Shown here: piece after piece, positions 23,860 to 38,645 of the stretch | Layout of the letters: each line of letters begins with the position of its first letter | Position numbering within the stretch: the first letter of the stretch is position 1 | Assembly: GCA_036345935.2 (NCBI GenBank) | Contig: JADWOT020000002.1 | Span: forward strand, 7,762,140-7,826,139 | Reading direction: 5' to 3' | DNA: 64,000 nt | From: Taenia hydatigena | Taxonomy: Eukaryota; Platyhelminthes; Cestoda; Cyclophyllidea; Taeniidae | The notes under the pieces: model-generated | Databases searched by the model: none | What the model was told of the DNA's origin: nothing | What the model saw: the letters and a program-made list of their open reading frames with translations, nothing else | Position numbers and translations under genes: made by a program

Positions 23860-26800
23860 ACACGCAATGTAGCATTGCTATCGCTTAATCCCACCACCGA
23901 CCGATCTGTGTAAAATAGAAGATCAAACACATGTAAATTCTGCAGTTCTGTCAATTGCCAGCTATGCGCCCTAAAATAACCCTCCACGCCGATTTGTGAC
24001 ACATAAGATTCGCATTGCTGAATCTTGCGTCCAACACCGACAGACTGATGAAATATTGATGTAGAGAATACATGGGTCATTTTTACAGGTGTTACATGCT
24101 ATTGATGGAATCAAAATAACACTTACATAATAATACTTAGCACACAAGGCGCGGCATTTCTGATGCTTACACCCGCCACTGAACGACCGGTATGAGATTG
24201 GTGTCGGAAGTACATAGGTAAATTCTGTAGATGTCCTAAATGATATCCATGGCGTCTAGATTAGCCGTCCTTAACGATTGGTGGCACACAAGTTGTGGCA
24301 TTGCAAACACTTACACCCACTACCCACATACTGATGGGAATTTAATATCGAGAGCAAATGGGAGAATTCTGCACTTATCTAGCATTCCAATAATGGGTCT
24401 ATGTTAGCCCTACATACTATTGGAAAATAAGGTGTGGCACCCACCACTGACGGGCCGGTGTGATATTGATTTCGATTGTATATGGATCAATTCTGCAGAT
24501 GTATCGAGTGCTATAGATGGGTCTAGATTATCCCTCCACACTGACTTTCGGCACACAAGTTCTGACATTGCTGACACCTACTCACACCTCTGTCACACCA
24601 TTGTCTTTTTTTCAAGTCGCAATAATGTGGATAAATGCTGCAGTTCTGCCACATGACTACATTGCGTTCTAAGTTATCGCCCACACGGATTGGTGGCACA
24701 CAAGATGTGGCATTGCTAACACTTACACCCACCACCCACATGCTGATGTGAATTTAACGTCAAGAGGGAATGCGCGAATTCTGCACTTATCTAGCATTCC
24801 AATAATCGGGTCTAAATTATCCCCACATATTACTGAAAAACAAGTTGTGGCATTTCTGACCCCACACCTACCACTGGCGAGCCGGTGTAAGATTGATTTC
24901 GATTGCATATGGATCAATTCTGCAGGTGTCTTTAACGTCATCTTTGGGGTCTACATTTGCCCTTCAAACTGATGGCTGGCACACAAGTTGTGGCTTTGCT
25001 CTAGCTTACTTCTTTATGCTCGCCTTATTCTCTTGGGTTTAACATTTCCGCCAACTCGGAACTGAGTTCACGCTGTGCTGCGAATTAAACAAATGTCTTA
25101 TGCCTCCAGTTCTTACATTTTTCACGATGTCCTGCATTCCACGAAAAGGCGACACAACATTAGGGCCCAAGTCCAGTTCCGCTAACAAATCGGTGTCAAT
25201 GCATTTAAACTAAGTACGCCAATACAGAAAAATTTGGACAGATCTCTTTCTAACGCAATTGTCACGCATGACGTCCTAAGCTTGTCGTGAGAGAGAAAAA
25301 TTGCTCACTTTGACGACATGAAATCACTCACGTCAATTTTGAGTCTCACAGCAGAATTGGCATCATTACTTCTCGCGTTAAATGAGAAAGGTTTTGCCCA
25401 GCATGCCCATTCAGCATGTTAGCATACACCGTGAACAACGGAACCCTTTTGTTCTTGGTTTTAGCATTGCTGTTACACTCCGCTCCAATTTTCCTCGCCG
25501 TTTATTGTGCATCAAATATGTTGAATTGATGCTATCATAAAATCAAGTGACCGTATTTGGAATACGATTATCATCTCTAGAGAGCAGGGGAGGAAATCCG
25601 GACTCCTATGACATGGACAAAATTCATTTCGTATTAAGATCCTTGTTCTACTTTGTAAAATCTGCCCATCATTTGGTTGGAGAAGGTTGTTACAATATAA
25701 TTAAAGCGCCTTGCTCCTGTTGATATGATGCGACGTTGTGGTGCTACGTCCACACATCATGACACATGCATGGGACCACCTTGCGATTTGGGTCTGATAG
25801 TATGCGCAGTTCGCTCTCTGTCAATTTCACCTATGCTGGACTCACCACAAACGCAGTCCACTAACATGACATGGTCTTAAACACTGTTGTCACGGGTTTT
25901 TCGTACCGTGGTCCAATCTAAATGAACCACAGTTTGTGAACTGTTGCTTCGATCAGTGCAGTTTTAACTGTCTTAGGCCTTCTCCATGGCATTCAAACAA
26001 GGTTTAAACATGGGAGTGGTTGCACACTTTGATGGGCGGCAATACATCATGGTGACAAAATAACCACATAATTACGGGAAATAACAGATTTTGACATTGT
26101 CACCCCAGCATTTCGATTGGTGGTTTAAGTTTGACATACCTCCACGTTGTTATATTGATGGTGGTGCTCAAGATTGCCTAGTTAACTGCCTTTCGCAAAT
26201 GCACGCACAAGCAGCTGTTTCGCGTTGACTGTGTTTTGGCTTAAGATTGGTGCATGAATATATATATACTTAGCGGATTCAAAGATCATTTAGCGCTGGC
26301 GAGCAAGATAAAAAGGAAGGCGCAGATATTAGACCAAGATTTCTGAACTGCTTGTGGTAATTACGCCAGCCTACCAGCATTCTAGAAAATTAATATTTAA
26401 GTAAACTCAAAGCAGACACGGCTTCGTCCCCCTTCCTCTTTCTCCACGATTACCACTTCTGTTGGCATGAGTTAATCGAGTTCATCTGAATATCAATAAC
26501 TCAAGTTAGTCTTGTGAACTGGTATGCAGACATGGCTCTCCATTTCCAATTAGTGTGGAGGGATATTTGAAGGCACTTAGCTGGCAATCGATAGAACTGC
26601 AGAACTTGCACATATTTGCCTCTTCTATTAAGCGTTAGCAATGCTACACTACGTGTTCCATCAGTCAGTGTAGGAGAATAATCTAGACCCCATAGATGGC
26701 ATGTAAGAGACCCTCGAAACTGACCTATATTCTCTGGACATTAATCTCAAACCGGTGTGTCGGCGGTGGGCTTAAGTGTTCACAATGCTCAACTTGTGTG

Positions 26801-29800
26801 CCATTTATCAGCGTGGAGGTTTAATCGAGCCCGCATAGATGGCATTTGACGGAACCGCATAATTTAAGCGTATTTGCCTCTTCCATTTCCCACAGGTCAA
26901 TCGGCAGTTTAGTCAGTGTCCACAGCGTCACAAATTGTGTGCCACCAATCGGTGTGGAGGGCTAATCTATAACGCCTTGTAGTTCTGTGGAGGACCTGCG
27001 GAATTTACTCACACTCTTGGGACTTTAAACTCACACCCGTCTGTCATTGGTAGGCGGTGATGTCAGTAGTTTCACATCTTGTGTGCCACCCATCGGTGTG
27101 TTGGGATTATCCAGACCCCATCGATAGCATGTGAGAGACCTTCAGAATTTACTTGCATTCTTGCGTTTTTAACATCACACGGGTTTGTCAGTGGTGGGTT
27201 AAAGTGTTATCATTTCATCAACTTGTGCGCCTCAGACCAGTGTGGAGTGAAAATCTAGACCGCCTTAATGGCATGCGATTGGCCTTTAGAATTCCTGCAC
27301 TTAATTCCTTGTTTAAAGTCGCACTTCCCTGCTGATTGTAGAAATACGTGTCATAATTGCAGCAACTTATGGGCAACCAAGCAGTCTGGTGAATATATAA
27401 GATTGCTTAGGTGGCATATGATATGCCTTCATCTTTGCCCTAATTACTCGCATCTACTACCCCGCACCGGACTGCCAGTGTTGGGGTGAACTGTCGGCAA
27501 TGACACTTCTTATGTGATATGCTTAAATTTCGTATTAACTATGATTAGACGGCTCCTCTCTGCAGGCTTCTACTGGCGCCATTATTTTCTCATGTTTATC
27601 AGCCTTTTCAAATGTGCCCATTACGACTTGATAGATCATGTATGTTTCATTAAGCTCGACTTGCCTTTATTGGTGACTCGTCCTAAGCTCAGTTTGCTAG
27701 CACAGTCTGTGCCATATTTTCAGTCAATGCTCTTTATCGGATTTTCCACGCATTCTTTGTAGACTTGCACTTCTCTTATCGCAATGTCGTACCCATTTGG
27801 GGTGTAATCTTCCATGGATCTCTTTTTGCTGATTTCACCTCCAACTTCCACGCTCATTAGCAATCGGGTGCACTGAGAAGCATTTAGAGACTAAATACGG
27901 CCAGAATTTCTGTGACTAAATCTATGGTCAGTTATTGCGAGTGGATCAACTTACAAAATCAGCATCAGCTCATAAGTGCTTTGATATGTTCAGGAAGTCA
28001 TCATTACTAAGTAAGGGATACGATGGAATTTGTGACTTCCATAAGAAAGATACAAAAATTTTGAGAATGCATTTCTGGCACTCACTGTACTGCACTCCCG
28101 TTTTGAAGATGCTTCAAACAATTTGTGGTATTTCTGATACACGCACCACTGAACGACCGGTATGAGATTGATGTTGGAAGCACATAAGTAAATTCTGCAG
28201 ACGTCCCAAATGCTGTCTATGACGTCTACATTAGCCGTCCTTAATGATCGGTGGCACACAAGTTGTAGCGTTTCTAACACCTACACCCACCACTCACATA
28301 CCGATGTGAATTTAATGTTGAGAGTGAGTGGGTGGATTCTGCACTTATCTGACATTCCAATAATTGGGTCCAAATTATCCCCACACACTATTGGAAAATA
28401 AGGTGTGGCATTTTTGCACTTACACCCACCACTGACGGACTGGTGTGCCATACTAAACCATCCGCTCGAAAGCTTTGTAACGCGAGGCGCTACTCTTATT
28501 GCAACCTGCGCTTTGAATTCATGTTGGCAGTTCTCACAACACTTTGACTTCACTGGCCCTGTTCGCTGAATCACTCTCTTATTTGGCTATATTATTACTG
28601 GTGACACACTGATGTGCACTAATTGATCGACTTAATTTTGTTAAAAAGGAAGTCTTAAGCTTTGCTATCTAATACTTAAGTCTTGGGCTTTGAGACTGAC
28701 TGGGTGTACTTTTATTGCTAGCAAAACTTAAAACAGCTAACCTGCTTTTGCTATACTTCGGGTTTCTTAGATACATCACCTGACATTGGACTTGACGGCC
28801 TTTGCTTCCTTACTTGAGGTTATCCTGTTTCATCTCACTGAATTCTTGAGTAAAATGTGAGGTTGGTTGCCCACTGACACAGTTGGACCAAAAGCGGGAA
28901 GTGGTGAAGTCGCCTTGCTTACCATGCACCAGAATCCTCCAAACATTAACAATGTACTCATAATCTATGAGCCGGGCAATATTAGCAGTGCATATGGACG
29001 GCGAGGGCATCAAATCTGAGCATGTTGACAATCGCTTTAAGCGTAGTGTGACAATAAAGCTTATTTTGCACTGACATATCATTAAATGGACGCACTAGTG
29101 CAAATTTATGCCGAGACGGTTTTCCATTCTGCGAGATAAGAATCTGCATGTATGAATGTGTGGTTTGCATTGCCGATGTGTAAACTAAACGCTAATTAGA
29201 GTATGCTCAAAGCCATTTCTCATGCAAAGGAAGAAAACAACATCTCTAATCCTGGAAGCAAATTTTTTTATTTATAGATGTGGGTGTAAATCTGCACTCT
29301 AATTATGTGGTTGCACTGACACGCCTCTTAGTGTTAAATGCCTTTAGGTTGGGAATCACATGGCAAGTTGTGGGGAGGTTTAATTAAAAGAAAATCAATG
29401 CAGTTCTCGCTTTTGGAAAAGCTCTTCTATTTCGTCTCTTGTTTACATCGCTTCCTACTCCCGATTTTGGAGCCGGGTGAAATATATTTCGCCACAGCCT
29501 CGCCATTGTCTTCCAGTGATTTTCTCACTTTAGCTCGCATTGTGTGAATAGGTGGCGTCTTCGCCTAATAATTGTGTTGGAAATGACTTTTAATCTTTCT
29601 CGTTCTTGCCTAAGTGATCAAAATTTAGGGTTGACAAATTTGTTTTTTTCAAAGAGGATGTTTGCTTAAGTCCTGAAGTCGAACAACGGGATGAGACATG
29701 GCTTTTTGCTATTAAGCGGTCCTAGGTAAGCCCATTCACGGTGCATAATAATTGAGTCTCTTCTGGATGCCCTCTTCGTGAAATTTAACACAATTATCAA

Positions 29801-31755
29801 GCCATTTCCTTTGCCTTCTACGTCGTTGCAAGCAATTACAATTCGTCCTAGATGTTTCGCGCGATGCTCTGTCGCCATTACCGAATTTTCTCAGCGTAAG
29901 TTACCTATATCTCTGCCTTGGACCCACGTGTATTCATTTACTTAGGATCCGGCTTAAAGCCTTGTCTACACCTGGTGAGTTTGCGCGACGGTAATCACTT
30001 TATCTTCTGCTTCTTCTCGTCTATTTTAGCGTTTACCGTGTTAGCACATCCGCTTTGCTTGCGACGGACCTTTCTACAGTCTGCTATCACTGACAAACTA
30101 AGATCGAAGATGATAGGATGGGTTCGCACCTGGTGGCCAGGCAAACTCGATGAGGGTAATCGAAATTTTTGAATTTCACATCTTTTATGCGGAACAAATG
30201 GAGAAGAACTGTACCATAAATGCCTCTGCTTTTGTGCTTTTGCTAACCAGCATTGATTAAAGGCCACGCTGATAGCCTCAGAGCTAATGCACTCGGGCAG
30301 TAGTTCATCTACTTTGGCATTATTTTCAACTTCGACTTCAGTGAAGGCCAATAAAATATTATCTTGACAGCGGAAAACTAAATCAGCCCTAAATGAGACC
30401 CACCCTGGTCTTCGCCTTTTATCAGTGGGCTTTGACAGGACTTAGAAGAGGAATATGATAAGGATGAGATAATTTGCGATGATTTTAACAGAAGAATAAG
30501 AAACAACTTTCAGATTCCACTTCCACAGCAACACCACATGTGATCGCGATCCAATCGGGAATGCTCGTTGCAGAGATGCTTTGATACTGGCATGAAGATG
30601 GCCATTTGCTTGAATCCGTGGTACAGGCTTGGACTACGGAGATGCACGCCTAAAGTCGGTTCTATATTGAACAACCTTTCTTAGCTATGATTTTGCTACA
30701 CTTTGTAAATGAAAAATTTGTAAGTCTCTCTTTCATTCCCCATCTCCAGATGTTCCCTCGCGTTTCCATGCAAAGTGCATGTAACTGTGCGTTTTTCGGA
30801 AACGTTTTCACAACAAGGAAGTCGGTTCATTTCCAGCTTGTAGAGCCAGACTTGTTCGCTTGAGCTAGATCCTCGAACAACATCCCGCTGATATAAGTAA
30901 TTCAGTCCTCACCTTCATCGGCTACCTCTTTCATTTACGTGGATCAGAAAACAACAGGGAATCTTTTCTCGCACATGAGTTGCACCAGATAGTAGTGCCA
31001 ACTCGGAATAAGTTGCTAATGGTAAAACTCTCACTTTCTGTTGTCTAAAATTGCCTCCTAGACTGCTAGACTGACACCATTCTTTCATTCTTTTGCGCAA
31101 AATCATAGATACGCAGCTTTTCTAACGCGACTATTGAGCATAAATTCGTCCAACTGAGAAATGTGTTTGATCACTAGAAATATGTGCTTAATCAGCGTCA
31201 TTTTAGTAGCAGAATTAGTAGGGCTACATACAAAGTTAGAAAATGCTTGCGTATAGTGGCCGAACTTTTAAATCGCTCTCGTATTCGGATTGCTTCAGGT
31301 CTGTTCATAACAGACTGTTATACATTTCAGTTCGAACTAGAACAGCTGCCAAGTAGAAGGGAGGAGACATTACTGTACACCGATAAGCGCATGGCATTGG
31401 TCAGTGACTCCCAATCGAAGGAACCGGTGCGAGACTGGATGCAGTCGCAATATTTGACAGCATTGGACCTGCTTCGAATTTGAATCATGTCTTTTAGCGG
31501 AAGGTGTTGCGACCCTGCTCAGATATGATGCTATAGTTGAGGATAATTCCTAACCTTCTTTACAAAACAGAGCAACGTGTGAAGCTTAATGCAGCAATGG
31601 AGAAATGAAGGGCTGATGCGATGCGAGGTCACGTGTGCTGTGAAGAAGTGCAATGACCCGAGCGCATCGTTGTTTTGCAGACGAGAAGACCTTGAGGACA
31701 TTGTATGATCCGATGAATTAGCTGTTACTCTGACATGCTCAAGTTAAGACGCAAG
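23860..31755 (-). repeat. Giant inverted repeat, right arm
   Basis: Reverse-complement copy of 15,227-23,204, about 7.90 kb. It carries the same order of features in mirror image: inner satellite 23,860-25,004, unit A' about 25,010-29,797, reverse/forward satellite blocks at about 26,547-27,492 and 28,102-28,450, then the outer 2 kb. A minus-strand frame at 29,995-30,351 is open here for 118 codons but is interrupted by a stop in the left arm, so it is unlikely to be a conserved gene. The arm ends at 31,755, beyond which no similarity to the left flank is visible. Confidence 0.95.
25534..25720. repeat. Patch of raised arm-to-arm divergence
   Basis: Within otherwise near-identical arms, this stretch differs from its mirror (about 21,342-21,528) by many substitutions. 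At several differing sites the right arm agrees with the outside unit A copy near 9,850-10,020 (for example the GCGCTTTAATTATA and CTTCTCCAxCCAAATG words) where the left arm does not. This looks like a short conversion tract or an unhomogenised patch. Confidence 0.6.
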
Positions 31756-34700
31756 CCATTGGAACGTGCGACCGCCCTCTTCATTTGCGTTAGATCGCGA
31801 TGACTTATTCTGAGTTTGGTGAAGTGAATTCATGGCCGCATAAACGATAAAATGTGCTTGCCTATGATGAACGGACTAACTCGCTACTACTTCTTTATTT
31901 AAAGTAGATTGCAGAAGAGGTAGGATTAGAAGCCTTCTCTGTGTCAATCCCTTTGACAAACAATGGGATCGCATTGCACATCCTGCGTGATGTCGAAACG
32001 CAAATGATGGTACTTCGCCTTCATTTCGATCGCTTCAGCTGACATGTTATGATCTCTTTTGCAGCACAGAGGTGGGACAGCGAGTCGATGCGTTGCAAAC
32101 TTGGGAAGGAGATAGACTAGACGTCAACCCTAAACTGTGTCGTAAAATTTAGGCACCATCTGAATTTCACACTAATTGTGCGGTGAAGTGACTGCTAGAA
32201 GGGAAGACAGTTTGACAGGTCAGGGTTCAAGATCATCAAGAACGAGTCAATGAAGGAGGGACCAACGCGATTTTGTTGTTGAGGGTAATGGTCTTAGGTC
32301 CTGGAGGTTTGTTTGCTGCCTTTGGCGATTATTACACAAAACATGGTTGGAATAGTGATTTAGGTTCAGCTAACGTGAAGGGATTGACAAAAGGAGTTAA
32401 GAAGGTTCATGCATTTAGTGACCTCACGCACGCTGGTCGTCCTTCAACGGGTTCCTTAGGATAAAGCTTCGAATCAGTTCATGAGGCTGTTGCTAAGATC
32501 CCAAGAACATCGATTCGGCACTGCGATCAAGAAATAGACATTTGACGGTGCCCTATCCAGTTCATTAAAGCGAAAGTTTTTCTGCATCATTGCTATCAGA
32601 AGTGAACTTAGTGAAGAAATTAAGCCTGCTAACTACATACAATGTACGAAGTTAATTGAATGGATTATGGAAAAATAATAGTTAAATCTTGATTTGGCAA
32701 GCACCATTAACTTTAGCGACGAGACTCAGTATCATCATGATGGCTTCGTCGGTTGACACGATTGTCAAGTTGAAGATCGAAACATACATGAGGGATAGTT
32801 AAGAAGCATCTGTGCACAAAAGTGTCACTGTTAGGCGCGGGTTTTGAGTTAAAGGCATCATATGGCCATCCTTAAAGAATGCTGCCAGTGTTGCATCAGG
32901 GTAAGTGTTTCTACTCGGGTATCGTAAGATGATTTCGTGGGAAATGTTCGTGAGTCAGCAGCCTCCGAAATCCTTCAACCCTTCTATTCGCAGAGCGTGC
33001 AGCTGGTCGCCAAGGGCTATCGAAGTAGAAGGTGGCCTGGATAAGGTGCTTGGTCCCTGAAGGCAACGCATTACCCAATTCGATCTCATGTCCCCTTAAT
33101 TTTATCCTACTTCCGTTCGTATATACCTTCCACAAAACTCACTAATGTGAGTAGGCCCTGCGTTGCTTAAAAATGTGCACAAGAGGGTGAAGCCCGTGTC
33201 TCTTTTAAATCAGTAGATCGGAGGGCGACGGTGGTAAAGTGGGACCAATTAGGACCTCTTAACAACGCCTGCCCTCCCATTTATTCCAAGGCATGGGATG
33301 CTAAGGGTAATTACTTTTCTAAGCAACCGTAAAGGTACTTCTTAGAGCAAAGCTTTTAGTGATTTTTGTTTGTATGAATGCAAAGTGTGTATTCAGCATT
33401 TTCTGCAAAGGAAATTGTTGGGCCTATAGGGCACACGCCGTTCAAACTAACTCTCAATGTAGGTTTCTCCGCGGTAGCGCGATGGTGAGACCTGATGCAT
33501 CTCTCCTTGAGGTTTCCTTCTGCCCTCTTAATCTGCGTATTCCGCTCTTTGTTTTGTAGCGCCTTTATTAAAATAATTTTGGCTACCGCTGCCCCTAGCA
33601 TAACTTTCTTGGCTCCAACCAAGGTGCGTGTGTTTACAAACCATTAATTTTTCTAATTTTTCGTTCTCTTTCTCCGCGCTTCTTTAAAATTCTTGCTAAA
33701 TTTGTCACCGGCGCCTTATTTTATAAGACTTTTAGCATATTCTTCAAGTTTGTCACTAGTGCTGCCGCATTCTCATAAACCAATCGACAGGCTGGATGCA
33801 TTGTTTCTGCCCTTGCAAAGTGATAAAAAGGCTTGACTAAATTTAAGCATGACTGTTTTGAATGAAGGAAGGCTAGGAGTCGCAAACCATATTGCTGTGC
33901 TATAATATATTTAATATGTATGATTTACTACCTTAGCAGCAGGTAATGATATTTGCGAAGAAATCTGCACCACGGGCCTTAATAGCTCATATGACATTAT
34001 TCAGTTTGGCAATGTTCGAGACCTTGTTTGCTTACTTTTGCAGTGTGGGAAAATCACTTTTGGCCTAGTCAGCATTGCTCTAAACTCCTGCGTACAATTC
34101 CTGCAAATAGCATCGGTTCCATGTTTGCCGATTGACCAGTCCGCGGCGTTGCTCGTGCAAATTTGGTCATAATTTGAAACCCGAAGTAGGAACACGATTC
34201 AGGTATGGCTGATTTCTGCCAGCCTCGTAGGCGCAATGATCATTTTATTCTTTTTTTGCGAAATCATGCTAATTTAGAGACCGCTTTTTTGATTTTGGAA
34301 CCCTCGACGTTAGACATGGTATGGAATGTCTCAAGAGCAATTAAGGGTTGTAAAGGGCCTTTTTGATTAGCGAGGCATTATCACGTACCATTTGAGTGCA
34401 CTTACTGTTGTATGCCGGCGAGTGATATTTTGCCTGGATAACGAAGTAAAGATGTCCGACGGCCTACAGTCTAGACGAGATCGTCTATCGCATAACAAAG
34501 TCTTAAGGAAACTTAGCAGGATTGCCAGTCGCACTAAACGCAACCAGTGACTGGAGCGTATTGATGCACAATTCATTACTTTGTTTCTCTAAGACTGCGT
34601 TCACAGTGTGTAACGTGCTTTCCGGCACTTAGACAGCAAACGCGTTACTTGCTGGTTTCATCAAACAAAATGTTCAAATTTATTTAGCGAATCGCTGAAG

Positions 34701-37700
34701 CGATTTATCCGACATAGATGAAAAAAATTTGACTAGGAATTTGGATGGTGTTGTCTACATCAAGTAAAACAAGGCGCGGATATTTGGATCTCCACGTGTG
34801 GCAAATTAACAAAAGGGGGATCCCACAGCATGTTCGGTGTAGTTTCCACAAGCATCAAAGAAAAGTTTTCGCATATTTCCGCAATGAGGGGATCAATGTG
34901 CGCAAGTGTCGAGAGCATTTACCATAACTTCATTGAACCAATATTGATCAAGAGGGCGATTTTGAAGTGAATGATGAAATTAGGCCAAACACAAAACTGA
35001 ACGTAAGGCACAGTTGACGAAATGTCACTCATTTTGGATGAGAATAATGAATGTGTCAGCGAAGAGATAGAATTTGTCTTTGAATGATATCGTTGCGTAT
35101 GCAGTCTTCCACCCTTACTAATGAACCGTGTACTCATTAGGCATAGTAATGAAGGCATTAAGAATAAAATGACTGATGTGGAAGAGGACGCATACCTTAC
35201 TGCAATGATAATAGCCACCACTTTACCCACTTCTTATGCCCGTGTGTGACGACGACGAATTAGAATAAAATACAATTAGCATTCTCCATGAGTTTTGACT
35301 CCCCCATCCGTCTCTAAAATCATGCTTTTGGATTGAGGTTGCCGCCAAGAAGAAGGTTATTTTGTCTCTCGATTCATGGCATTTTCACGGTCTATACGGC
35401 GGCGAGGCCTGCCTGCTTGACACCCGAAGACACGTTCAAAGAAGCACAGTGCCTACTTGAGTGATAGTCTTTAATAAGGGTCTGCGTGCACATCTTGTAA
35501 TATATGCAGACATGTTTGCGTAGTTTGTGTCAATGTGCCAAACGAGCAGCGAGCCCTGGACATTTTACAAAATTAAGTCGGCCAGGTCATCCGATAAGGA
35601 TAAGAAGCATATGAAGACCGGTTTTTGTATCACACGTACTGCACACATAACCCACGAGTTATCAGCCCTTTAAGCATCTTTGACCATTTTTTGTTGATAG
35701 CTGGTACCGCTGCGAAAAACTCCAGCCGATTCCTCACATGAAAAGAACATTCAACGCAACAAGTAAACTCAGGAGAATGTGCGCAAGTTTGCTTAAGATA
35801 TGTCGACTTGAATCAGACCAAGTGTCTTTTACAATCCTTTTATTAACTCGTGATCCAATCAAACATGTACTGACTACCCTAGGAGCTGATGCTTGTTATC
35901 GGAGATCCTAAGAATACTCTTTAATGAATACGCACTCTATGTTAAGGAAAGCTGCTCAATGCATCAACAGTTTTCATTCACTTGTGCTACTTTTGTCATA
36001 ACTGTCTGCGAAATTCCCACCTTTAATTGTTATGAAGCACTATTCCATGGCTTTGTACTGGATTACATATTTCTTTTAAGAGATGGAGTCAACAGCCTAA
36101 GATAAATTTTATTAAAGTTGCTATATTTCCAGCACTACCCTTGTTTGTCTCTTCTTCCCTACAAAAATTCCTGACACAAGTAAGCTGATTGCTTTGCGAC
36201 ACCTTTATTTTCCCAGATCAAAAGGGATCAATGTAGTCTTGATGAAGACTAAAAGAGTGCCTTCCCTCACATTTCAGGAAACCCAACTTCTTGTCGAGGA
36301 GGGAGTTTGACGAAGTGCCACATAAAATAATACAAGGATCATAATCTACACTTGTATTCTGAGCGCAATTTAGCTGAATAATTCGCAAGGTTTGCTGCAG
36401 CAGTGAATGGTGTCGAGAGCTCTTGACGGACGAAACACGCCGCAATGCATGGGCATAATGAACACTATTGAAGCACGTTAAGAGCTTAAGGACTACTAAT
36501 ATGACTCGGAGACTTAGTCGTTTGACAAACGCACAGCAGAGGAAGTCTATGTGATCTGTCGCCAAAGACACACAGCATTTAGCCTAAATGGCGTTGCGAT
36601 GATGACATCCACATCATTCGAAGATGCTTTAGGACTTTAGGAGTGGCTATTAAAGCAGCAACCATAACGGCAACAATAATTTCTGCTTAACGACTGAATG
36701 ATTGTCAGCGAATCATGCTGCGCCGTCTATTTTAGGCTAAAATAGATGGTTCACAAACCTGACATCAAAGGAATGCACATTTCGTTGAAGTAGGGTTCAT
36801 CAGCGAGAAGAATTCACTGAGCGCAAATCTGAAGACGGAGACGTCGTCAGATCTGCTCAAGACAGACGAAAGCTAGAAATGCATTTCACTTCTTTAATGA
36901 CCGCCGATGAAAATGCCCTTACCGAATCACCATGTTCATTCAAGAAGCTTGGGGGTAAAAGAGGGCAAGGCTACTAAGAAGACCACTCCATTTGCGGCAG
37001 TGTGCATCAGCCTATCCCCAACCAGCGACGACACAGATTTTAAAGCCTAACTTGAGTCATATGATTGGTGCGCTATTTCTGTTTCTAGTGCGATAAAGGT
37101 TCCATAACGTCAACGCTCTGTAGCGAAATCCACTACCTTGAGCACAAATCGTAGGAATCATTCCGAACACAAAGTCATAACAGCATGCCATACATTATAT
37201 CGAGTCCTCTTTATGGAGCAGAATGAGTAGACGCTCGCCAGGGACTTCGTTTATTTTCATGAGAAAGTGGTTAAAGCTCACTGTGAATAAGCGAATACTC
37301 TCCAACTTCTAGCAAAATGAGTCCTTAGTGGCTCTCCCGCAAACAAGACCTTCAAACGGATAATCGTCTACGGAAGACGTGCAGATCCACCACGCAGTGT
37401 GGTCGAGGAGCGTTGCTGCATGAAGACCGAAGTGCATTGAGACCTGGTCAAGTTCGCAAACATGAGACATTAAGAGCTACATGCGGGATCGCATCTCTTT
37501 AAACTATACTTCAAAATGAAATGACAGTTCCTTTCCTCGGATTTCGTTTAATTCTGTTCCGTTCTGCTCGATGTAAAATAGACCGTTCATTCAGCAGCGC
37601 CTTTGGCTTTACAGCTGTTAACTCGAAGCCTATTATTCTGTCCCCCCCCTGCCCCTAGTCATGTGGCAGGAGTTGCTTTACATCTGCCAAAATAAGGCTC
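31756..37700. other. No gene recognised
   Basis: About 6 kb beyond the palindrome with no satellite, no copy of unit A and no exon I can defend. Several small frames (for example 33,356-33,622 minus, 34,001-34,195 minus, 36,218-36,571 minus) have protein-like stretches, but some start at non-ATG codons, and none shows a known motif together with convincing splice sites. A C-run lies near 37,641. Confidence 0.45.
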
Positions 37701-37804
37701 GGTGAGAAATAGAACTCAGTAGCAGAATAAGTGCTGTTCATGCAGATTCGTATAGGCAAAGAAGCTAGCGAGGAAAATATTTGTGTCCGGAATTGCCTTG
37801 AGAC

Positions 37805-38005
37805 GTGATGTGTAGTGCCGATGATTTGCACAGCGCCAAAGCCGTTGCAACTTTTTCAGGAGGTGTCTTTTTATTCTACCAAGTTTCTGAGACCAGCACA
37901 ACCGTCTCACTGCTGAAAGAAGATGCAGCATCTAATCAAGTTGATTCAAGGCTAAATTATAAAGTCAAGTTTATTGAAGTACATAAAAGTGGCGATGGTC
38001 AATAG
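37805..38005 (+). other. Small open frame, possible exon, unrecognised
   Basis: A 66-codon plus-strand frame with a fairly even residue mix (MCSADDLHSAKAVATF... to HKSGDGQ, then TAG). Its first in-frame ATG is the second codon. I recognise no family and found no good splice acceptor or donor at its edges. It is noted only because its composition is more protein-like than that of neighbouring frames. Confidence 0.15.
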
Positions 38006-38645
38006 CTGTGCGGACTGTAGAGAGTTGAATGCAGTAACAAACAAAGATACCAACACTCGTTCCGCACCTACAGTTTGCTGACTTTCTTTGATGGGACAAA
38101 TTTGTTATTTACGTCAAATCGTATTCAAAAATTCTAGCAAATAAAGTGGCAGATATGACGGTGAACTGCAGACCTCATGTTATCAAACAGGCTATTAGAA
38201 ATTCAGTCAACATTCCTAATGATTTTTATCGCAGCGGCACCCATTTAACGTCTGATTAAAACACCATTAATTGACTGGTTCCGAAACCAGTGCATAATCC
38301 GTCCGCATAATATTCTTACCTTCAGTAGAGATACATGAGAGCCTAGCACTTTCACTTTCCTCACCCATTGCATCCTCTGGTTTCTGAATTTCCCAAAATA
38401 TCAAAATTTGTTTTTAGTTTGCAATCAATTTGTGATTTTGTTTTCGTAGTTCCTACACACCTTACAGCAACGCAAATGAGAGCTTCGCGATAATATTTCA
38501 CTTTAATAATGTGCCATACGAAATTCATGGAAGTTCAAGGCATTGCAGCAGAGGCAGTTAAGAATAATGGGCATTATCTGACACCGACGCAGGAAATATT
38601 ATATTTTGGAGTATTTTTATACGAATAATTAAATTGAGCAATCGC

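Noticed and set aside
22092..24972. Many mirrored frames of 70-97 codons in the inner palindrome
   Set aside because: They fall in satellite monomers and recur in several phases with the repeat period. They reflect the repeat, not genes.
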